Below are positions 7,208 to 11,125 of a DNA stretch of 11,125 nt, one piece after another; positions within the stretch are counted from its first letter, which is position 1, and every line of letters begins with the position of its first letter. The DNA is from Acidobacteriota bacterium (GTDB lineage: Bacteria > Acidobacteriota > Vicinamibacteria > Vicinamibacterales > CAVVIG01), in contig QHWF01000172.1 in the NCBI GenBank assembly GCA_003222455.1, positions 1 through 11,125 on the forward strand, read 5' to 3'. A program made the translations under genes and the position numbers. The notes under the pieces are model-generated. The model had not been told where the DNA came from. It did not search any database and was given only the letters and a program-made list of their open reading frames with translations.

Positions 7208-7344
7208 CTAGCAGGTCGCTGAAAAAGGCGCCGACCTGAAGTTAAAACTGAAAAGCCAAAACAGAAAAGTGCAATTTTACGCCTGCTTTTAACTTTTCTG
7301 TTTTAACTTTTCACTTCAGGCTGCGTTTTTCAGCAGCCTGCTAG
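7208..7344 (-). repeat. 137-bp palindromic MITE-like element, copy 2
   Basis: Inverted copy of the element at 2124-2259. On the minus strand it begins CTAGCAGGCTGCTGAAAAAC, shares the first 45 bases exactly, and ends TCAGCGACCTGCTAG. The centre differs, but the arms keep the same plan of A-rich 7-mers (AAAAGTT, AAAACAG, AAAAGTT, AAAAGCA) against T-rich complements. It sits 22 bases past the HxlR stop codon and upstream of egtB, so, like copy 1, it separates two genes on the minus strand and could act as a terminator. It encodes no protein. Confidence 0.88.
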
Positions 7345-7366
7345 AGCCCAGGCAGAGTGAGGGCGT

Positions 7367-7753
7367 TCAGGCGCGCCGCCGCAGCCGCCTCGTTTTCGCG
7401 GGCTGTGCCGCAGGGGCATCCACCTCGACCCATTTGTGCGCCCATTCGACGATCGCGTCGACCGCGGCCGCCAGCGCCCGCCCTTTCCTCGTAAGCGCAT
7501 ACTCGACGCGCACCGGCGTCTCGGGCACGACGGTGCGATCGACGATGCCCTCCTGCTCGAGCTCCTGAAGACGTTCGCAGAGCATCCGGTCGGTGATATC
7601 GGGGATCGCATCGCGGAGCGTCGCGAACCGGCAGCGCGATTTCAGCAGGACGAAGATAATGGCCCCGGTCCACCGCCGGCCGATGAGCTCGCTGGCGCGG
7701 TGAAAGCGGGCGCACAACGCCGGTGTCGGCGTTGGCCCGATATGCTCTCGCAT
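7367..7753 (-). CDS. HxlR-family winged-helix redox regulator
   Basis: A 128-residue DNA-binding protein of the HxlR/YodB family. The family core is clear: RASELIGRRWTGAIIFVLL (first helix), RFATLRDAIPDITDRMLCER followed by LQELEQEGIVDR (winged helix), and VEYALTRKGRAL (wing). The ATG at 7753 was chosen over the GTG at 7813, because the longer form would begin inside the promoter/operator and add an unconserved leader. With this start a Cys lies at position 14, just before the first helix, in the place of the single redox-sensing Cys of YodB-type members; a second Cys lies in the recognition region (MLCER). It is divergent from the DoxX gene, and the shared 103-base spacer holds a dyad operator candidate. 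The basic tail (KTRRLRRRA) is slightly longer than usual. It probably represses the doxX-pirin genes until oxidised or alkylated. Confidence 0.92.
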   Translation of the reverse strand: MREHIGPTPTPALCARFHRASELIGRRWTGAIIFVLLKSRCRFATLRDAIPDITDRMLCERLQELEQEGIVDRTVVPETPVRVEYALTRKGRALAAAVDAIVEWAHKWVEVDAPAAQPAKTRRLRRRA

Positions 7754-7798
7754 CGATTCCCAGAATACCTCTCGAATGACCGAACGGCAAGTTACTTC

Positions 7799-7828
7799 TT
7801 GACATATAGTCACTATTTTTTATATAGT
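7799..7828 (+). promoter_or_regulatory. promoter of the DoxX gene with overlapping HxlR operator candidate
   Basis: TTGACA (7799-7804) is a perfect -35; TATAGT (7823-7828, 18-base spacer) or TATATA (7821-7826, 16-base spacer) is the -10. The spacer carries ATAGT-C-ACTAT (7806-7816), then N7, then a third half-site ATAGT (7824-7828), so ACTAT-N7-ATAGT forms a second dyad covering the -10. Dyads of the ACTAT...ATAGT kind resemble those described for YodB-type HxlR regulators. Binding here would block polymerase at the DoxX promoter and could also affect the divergent regulator gene. Confidence 0.75.
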
Positions 7829-7856
7829 ATGGCCCTGAACGAATGGAGGATGTGCC

Positions 7857-8363
7857 ATGGATGCTGGATTGCTGATTGGACGCTTCGTGTTCGGTGCGCT
7901 GATGGCGGCCCACGGGGCGCAGAAGCTCTTTGGATGGTTCGGTGGATATGGACTCGCCGGGACCGCTCCGTTCCTGGAGAGTCTCGGCTTCCGCCCCGGC
8001 CGCGCGTTCGCGCTGGCCGCGGCGCTCAGCGAGGTTGGCGGCGGCGCGCTCGTCACGCTCGGCCTCCTGGGACCCGTTGGCCCGGCGCTGATGCTGTCGG
8101 TGATGATCGTCGCCGCCGTCACCGTGCACTGGCAGAACGGTCTCTTCGCCATGAACAACGGGATCGAGCTGCCGCTGCTGTACGGCGCCGCCGCCGCTGC
8201 CCTGTGCCTGACGGGGCCTGGACGATATTCCCTGGACGCATTGTTCGGTCTGGCATCCGTCTGGTCGCCTGGTCTCGGCTGGTCGGCGCTCGCTCTCGGC
8301 GTGCTTGGAGCGGTTGCGAACCTGACGGTCCGATCGCATGCGTCTTCGGCGGTCACGGCGTAA
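7857..8363 (+). CDS. DoxX-family membrane protein
   Basis: A 168-residue inner-membrane protein. The first helix carries the family pattern: IGRFVFGALMAAHGAQKLFG (Arg9, His19, Lys23). Three or four more hydrophobic segments follow, at about 50-70, 74-93, 105-120 and 138-158. DoxX-family proteins are linked to quinone-dependent redox reactions and oxidative-stress complexes, but the exact activity of this branch is unknown. The ATG at 7857 has GGAGG (7846-7850) as ribosome site and lies 28 bases after a near-consensus -10. It is divergent from an HxlR-type regulator and precedes pirin on the same strand; HxlR, DoxX and pirin genes are commonly found together. Two hairpin repeats separate it from pirin, so read-through may be partial. 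Confidence 0.92.
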   Translation: MDAGLLIGRFVFGALMAAHGAQKLFGWFGGYGLAGTAPFLESLGFRPGRAFALAAALSEVGGGALVTLGLLGPVGPALMLSVMIVAAVTVHWQNGLFAMNNGIELPLLYGAAAAALCLTGPGRYSLDALFGLASVWSPGLGWSALALGVLGAVANLTVRSHASSAVTA

Positions 8364-8382
8364 CATCCGCATTCGACACCAC

Positions 8383-8474
8383 GGAACGACGGTCAACGCA
8401 GAAACCGCAGAACTCGCAGAATAGAGACCGGCCTTCTCTGCGGGTTCCGCGACTTCAGCGTTGATCGTCGTGGC
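8383..8474 (+). repeat. dispersed hairpin repeat, family A, copy 1
   Basis: A 92-base imperfect palindrome. The left arm contains three tandem 9-mers AACGCAGAA, ACCGCAGAA, CTCGCAGAA (8395-8421). Read on the opposite strand, the right arm gives ATCAACGCTGAAGTCGCGGA and continues with the same 9-base rhythm. The outer ends ACGACGGTCAACGC and ACGACGATCAACGC also pair. A degenerate copy in opposite orientation is at 7091-7181. It lies 20 bases after the DoxX stop codon and could terminate or attenuate transcription toward pirin. There is no coding capacity. Confidence 0.85.
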
Positions 8475-8493
8475 TACGGCGAACATCACGATT

Positions 8494-8563
8494 GAACGCA
8501 GAGGCCGCAAAGGACGCAAAGAAACACGGTATTTTCTCAGCGGCCTTCGCGGCCTTTGCGTTC
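8494..8563 (+). repeat. dispersed hairpin repeat, family B
   Basis: A 70-base imperfect hairpin 20 bases beyond repeat A. The left arm is made of 9-mers AACGCAGAG, GCCGCAAAG, GACGCAAAG. The opposite-strand reading of the right arm is GAACGCAAAGGCCGCGAAGG, which is complementary in fold and similar in sequence. It is clearly related in design, and partly in sequence (AACGCAGA), to family A. Read as protein it gives the familiar spurious string NAEAAKDAKK, which falsely extends the pirin frame upstream to 8492. Confidence 0.8.
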
Positions 8564-8635
8564 CAAGACGGCGTCAGTTACTCGGACACGCTCCTAGGAT
8601 TTACGCTCTTGGCTCCAGAGGTAAAGGAGAAGCAG

Positions 8636-9529
8636 ATGTCGATTCGACCAGTCAAACAGGTCCTCCAGGCGCGGCCAACGCTGGAAGGCGCCGGCGTCAA
8701 GCTGCAGCGGGCGTTCGGGTTCGGCAACACCACCGAATTCGATCCCTTTCTGCTGTTCGATGACTTCCGGAACGAAAACCCGGCGGACTATCTCGCCGGT
8801 TTCCCATGGCATCCGCACCGCGGCATCGAGACCATCACGTACGTGCTCGCAGGCTCGGTGGATCACGGCGACAGCCTGGGCAATCGCGGCAGTCTCGGCG
8901 CCGGCGACGTGCAATGGATGACGGCCGGCAGCGGCATCCTGCACCAGGAGATGCCGAAAGGGGATCCTCATGGGCGGATGCATGGATTCCAGCTGTGGGC
9001 GAACCTGCCGTCACCGCTCAAGATGACGAAGCCGCGCTACCAGGACGTGTCCGCTACGGACATCCCGGAGATCGCGGACGACGATGGCACACGCGTGCGG
9101 GTGATTTGCGGGGACTTCTGGGGCAAAACGGGACCGGTGGAAGGCGTCGCCGCCGACCCCCGTTATCTCGATATCTCGGTCCCTCCGGGCCGGCGGAAGC
9201 GGCTCGCGGTGGAAACATCACGGCACGCGTTCGCGTACGTGTTCGCCGGATCGGGCACGTTCCGCGACGCGTCGGAGCCTCGCGGTGTGCTGACCGAGCA
9301 AATCGGCGGCCCGGCGCCGGTCAACGAGACGGGGAACCGATCCCTCGTCCTCTTCGATGCCGGCGACGAAGTCGTCGTCCAGGCGGGCGACGAGGGGATC
9401 CGCTTCCTGCTGGTATCGGGTCAGCCGATCGAGGAGCCGGTGGCGTGGTACGGCCCGATTGTGATGAACACCCAGGCCGAGCTGCGCGAGGCGTTCGCGG
9501 AGCTGCGAGCGGGCAACTTCATCAAATAA
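8636..9529 (+). CDS. pirin family protein (bicupin)
   Basis: A 297-residue cytoplasmic bicupin. Pirins bind one metal ion; several bacterial members act as quercetin-2,3-dioxygenases and others in redox regulation, and the role here is unproven. The N-terminal cupin holds FPWHPHRGIETITYVLAG with His59 and His61, and WMTAGSGILHQEMP with His103 and Glu105, the complete four-ligand metal site. The substrate-side signature MHGFQLWANLP follows. The C-terminal cupin (about 190-290) includes HAFAYVFAGSGTF and a final GPIVMNTQAELREAFAELRA. The ATG at 8636 has AAGGAGAAG a few bases upstream; the frame stays open to 8492, but that extension is repeat sequence. Downstream of DoxX and controlled region-wide by an HxlR-type regulator, it probably belongs to a quinone or electrophile response. 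The response-regulator gene starts 9 bases after its stop. Confidence 0.94.
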   Translation: MSIRPVKQVLQARPTLEGAGVKLQRAFGFGNTTEFDPFLLFDDFRNENPADYLAGFPWHPHRGIETITYVLAGSVDHGDSLGNRGSLGAGDVQWMTAGSGILHQEMPKGDPHGRMHGFQLWANLPSPLKMTKPRYQDVSATDIPEIADDDGTRVRVICGDFWGKTGPVEGVAADPRYLDISVPPGRRKRLAVETSRHAFAYVFAGSGTFRDASEPRGVLTEQIGGPAPVNETGNRSLVLFDAGDEVVVQAGDEGIRFLLVSGQPIEEPVAWYGPIVMNTQAELREAFAELRAGNFIK

Positions 9530-9538
9530 GATGGCCAC

Positions 9539-10270
9539 GTGGCCAGCAGCGACAATCCGCGCAAGCGGCAGGTGCTCGTCGTCGAAGACGAGGCAGCGAT
9601 CCGCGAACTGCTTCGGCTGCACCTGTCGCTGGGCGGCTTCGACGTCACCGAGGTGACCGACGGGATTCGCGCTCTGGACCTGGGCCGATCGACCCGATTC
9701 GACTTGATCGCCCTCGACGTGATGTTGCCCGGCATCGACGGCATCACGCTGTGCCGTGCGTACCGAATTCAAGGCGCGAATGCGGCCACGCCCATTCTGA
9801 TGCTCACCGCGCTCGATACCGAATCGGACAAGGTACTCGGGCTCGAGAGCGGCGCTGACGATTACCTCACCAAACCGTTCGGAATCCGCGAGCTGATGGC
9901 GCGTGTCGGGGCACTGCTCCGGCGGACCACGAGTACCGCCGCGCCGCAACCGGGGCACGCGTCCCGCCAGGTGCGCTCGCGCGATCTCTTCATCGATGCG
10001 GAGAAGCGGACCGCGTCGGTGCGCGGGGAACCGGTGGACCTGACAAAGCAGGAATTCGATCTGCTTCACGTGCTCGCCGCGCATCCGGGCATCGTGTTCA
10101 GCCGCGAAGCGCTGCTCGCGAAGATCTGGGGTGGAGACACCTACGTCACCGGACGGACCGTCGACACCGTCGTCAGTCGTCTGCGTCACAAGATCGAGCG
10201 CGACGGTCAGGATCCCGAGCTGATCCTGAACGCGTGGGGAGTGGGCTACAAGTTCGTGGATGTCGAGTGA
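9539..10270 (+). CDS. OmpR/PhoB-family response regulator
   Basis: A 243-residue two-domain transcription factor. The receiver domain (about 10-125) has the acidic pair Glu16-Asp17 (VLVVEDEAAIRELL), phosphoacceptor Asp60 in LIALDVMLPGIDG, Thr90 in MLTAL and Lys112 in DDYLTKPFGIRELMARV. The effector (about 145-243) is a winged helix: PVDLTKQEFDLLHVLAAHPG, FSREALLAKIWG, YVTGRTVDTVVSRLRHKIE and the wing ending WGVGYKFVD. The start is assigned to GTG at 9539, 9 bases after the pirin stop, with no clear ribosome site; an ATG at 9531 is in another frame, so the true start is uncertain by a few codons. The gap suggests co-transcription with pirin. The kinase gene faces it from the opposite strand, so the pairing of the two is only suggested by proximity. 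Confidence 0.93.
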   Translation: MASSDNPRKRQVLVVEDEAAIRELLRLHLSLGGFDVTEVTDGIRALDLGRSTRFDLIALDVMLPGIDGITLCRAYRIQGANAATPILMLTALDTESDKVLGLESGADDYLTKPFGIRELMARVGALLRRTTSTAAPQPGHASRQVRSRDLFIDAEKRTASVRGEPVDLTKQEFDLLHVLAAHPGIVFSREALLAKIWGGDTYVTGRTVDTVVSRLRHKIERDGQDPELILNAWGVGYKFVDVE

Positions 10271-10277
10271 GAGACCG

Positions 10278-10323
10278 CGAAATGCGACCACGAACTCACA
10301 GCCCCACGAAATGCAACCACGAA
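10278..10323 (+). repeat. 17-bp direct repeat, two copies 29 bp apart
   Basis: CGAAATGCGACCACGAA (10278-10294) recurs as CGAAATGCAACCACGAA (10307-10323) with one mismatch. The second copy runs into the left arm of the hairpin at 10317, so the first may be a partial duplication of the hairpin's edge. It lies just after the response-regulator stop codon. Confidence 0.6.
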
Positions 10324-10420
10324 GACGCGAAGGCACGAAGGACGCACGAAGAAAAAGAACCTTCGATTGAGATCTCGAGTTGTATCGAAGGGCTTTCTTC
10401 GCGTTTTCGTGTCTTCGTGG
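10317..10420. repeat. dispersed hairpin repeat, family C, between convergent genes
   Basis: A 104-base imperfect hairpin. The left arm CCACGAAGACGCGAAGGCAC pairs with the right arm, whose opposite strand reads CCACGAAGACACGAAAACGC. The arm is built from 8-base units around CGAAG (ACGAAGAC, GCGAAGGC, ACGAAGGA). An inner stem, CCTTCGAT against ATCGAAGG, surrounds the loop. It lies between the response-regulator and kinase 3' ends and could serve both as a terminator. Translations of it give the well-known spurious strings of the type HEDTKTRRK. Confidence 0.8.
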
Positions 10421-10496
10421 CCAAAAGTGTGGCAAGTGGGCACTGCGCTGCTGAAAAGCGGACAGGCAATACCGCCGACGTTCTTCGTGGCCTTCG

Positions 10497-11125
10497 TCAC
10501 GTGTTCTGCGGCAGCCGCATCGTGAACACCGTGTGGCCCGGCTGGCTCGCGACGCGGATCTCGCCGCCGTGCCGCTCGACGATCGTCTTCGCAATCGACA
10601 GACCGAGGCCGCTTCCTCCGGATCCATTCGATCGCGATGCATCCACCTTGTAAAATCGTTCGAAGACGTGCGTCAGGTGCTCCCGCGCAATCCCCGACCC
10701 GGAATCGACGACCGCCAGCTCGACGCCGCCCGCTGCCTCGTTTGCCTGGAGATCGATCAATCCTCCATCCGGCGTGTGCCGGAGCGCATTCGCGACCAGG
10801 TTGTCGACCACCTGCTCGAGCCGATCGGGATCGGCCATCACCTGGTCCACCCGATCGGCAACGTGAATCCCGATGGCGATGTGACGCGCCCCCGCCTCGT
10901 ATTCGTGACGCGCGGCCACGTGTTCGAAGACACGCCGGATCGCAAACAGCCGCACGTCGAGCGGCGCCACGCCGTTTTCGAGCCGCGCCAGATCCAGAAG
11001 ATCCGTGACAATCCGATCAAGGCGCCGAGTTTCGCGCTCGAGCGTCTGGAAGTAGCGCTCGCGAGTCGCGGCACTGAGCGTGACGTCCGACATGCGCAGC
11101 GTTTCCACGTACCCCCGCATCGCCG
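10497..11125 (-). CDS. sensor histidine kinase, C-terminal part (5' end outside window)
   Basis: About 209 codons of a membrane-associated two-component kinase; the frame is open to the right edge. The visible part begins AMRGYVETL, which in relatives directly follows the phosphorylated H-box (HELRTPL), so the His lies only a few codons outside. The rest of the dimerisation domain follows (RYFQTLERETRRLDRIVTDL, DLARLE). The ATP-binding domain has the N-box DRLEQVVDNLVANALRHTPD, G1 VVDSGSGI, F-box VFERFYKVD and G2 GGSGLGLSIAK, all intact. The sensor domain and any membrane segments are off the window. An internal ATG at 11120 is not the start. The gene converges on the response regulator with 226 bases of repeat-rich spacer, an unusual arrangement if they are partners; its cognate regulator may instead lie upstream of it, outside the window. 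Confidence 0.93.
   Translation of the reverse strand, partial: AMRGYVETLRMSDVTLSAATRERYFQTLERETRRLDRIVTDLLDLARLENGVAPLDVRLFAIRRVFEHVAARHEYEAGARHIAIGIHVADRVDQVMADPDRLEQVVDNLVANALRHTPDGGLIDLQANEAAGGVELAVVDSGSGIAREHLTHVFERFYKVDASRSNGSGGSGLGLSIAKTIVERHGGEIRVASQPGHTVFTMRLPQNT

Noticed and set aside
7754..7813. 20-residue longer HxlR start at GTG 7813
   Set aside because: It would place the coding start inside the dyad operator and promoter, and the added residues do not resemble the family.
7341..8519. 392-residue minus-strand frame covering DoxX, the spacer and HxlR
   Set aside because: An off-frame shadow in high-GC DNA; the real genes here are DoxX (plus) and HxlR (minus, other frame).
8492..8635. 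48-residue N-terminal extension of pirin
   Set aside because: It is a translation of hairpin repeat B (NAEAAKDAKK type) and pirin homology with a good ribosome site starts at 8636.
9531..9545. ATG at 9531 as start of the response regulator
   Set aside because: It is in a different frame from the receiver domain.
10447..10460. GCTGCTGAAAA similar to the end of the MITE-like element
   Set aside because: Only about 10-11 bases match, with no partner end or CTAG; likely chance.
9218..10642. 474-residue open frame on the minus strand
   Set aside because: It runs antisense to pirin and the response regulator, whose domains are complete, and crosses hairpin C; no domain is recognisable.
1..11125. 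CRISPR array, tRNA, rRNA or transposase
   Set aside because: No regular direct repeats with spacers, no RNA-gene signatures and no transposase domain were found; the repeats seen are inverted-arm hairpins.

Overview
This is a high-GC bacterial window. It carries an Oar-like TonB-dependent receptor with an N-terminal carboxypeptidase-regulatory-like domain, an expanded set of hairpin-type dispersed repeats, and a compact egtBD pair. Together these suggest Acidobacteriota, possibly a Vicinamibacteria-like lineage. The assignment is inferred from gene style, not from a marker gene. No rRNA, tRNA, CRISPR array or transposase is visible.

Left part (1-3243, minus strand). A TonB-dependent receptor runs off the left edge (1-2029). 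Upstream of it are a 136-bp palindromic element (2124-2259) and a PAS-AraC regulator (2256-2993) whose stop codon lies in the last bases of that element. A 64-codon lipoprotein-like ORF (3049-3243) follows, overlapping the end of a broken gene.

Degraded locus (3240-4565). An aldo/keto reductase (minus) and a LysR-type regulator (plus) lie head to head, but both have lost their 5' ends at one junction near 3939. This is what a single deletion across a divergent regulator/target promoter would leave. The reductase also has an in-frame amber codon.

Ergothioneine operon (4591-6908, minus strand). egtB (sulfoxide synthase, three-His iron site present) and egtD (histidine N-alpha-methyltransferase) overlap as TGATG. 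No egtA, egtC or egtE is in the window.

Redox cassette (7367-9529). An HxlR-family regulator with an N-terminal Cys (minus) is divergent from a DoxX-family membrane protein (plus), followed by a pirin. The spacer has a strong promoter overlaid by three ATAGT/ACTAT half-sites, a likely HxlR operator. Next to the ergothioneine genes, this makes 4.6-9.5 kb look like a thiol/quinone/oxidative-stress neighbourhood.

Right part (9539-11125). An OmpR/PhoB-type response regulator (plus) starts 9 bp after pirin. A histidine kinase (minus, cut by the right edge just after its H-box) faces it tail to tail.

Repeats. Non-coding space is dominated by hairpin elements: a 136/137-bp pair in opposite orientations (2124-2259, 7208-7344); a 92/91-bp pair in opposite orientations (8383-8474, 7091-7181); and two related single hairpins (8494-8563, 10317-10420). 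Their stem arms are built from degenerate tandem 7-, 8- or 9-mers, an architecture shared by otherwise unrelated families.
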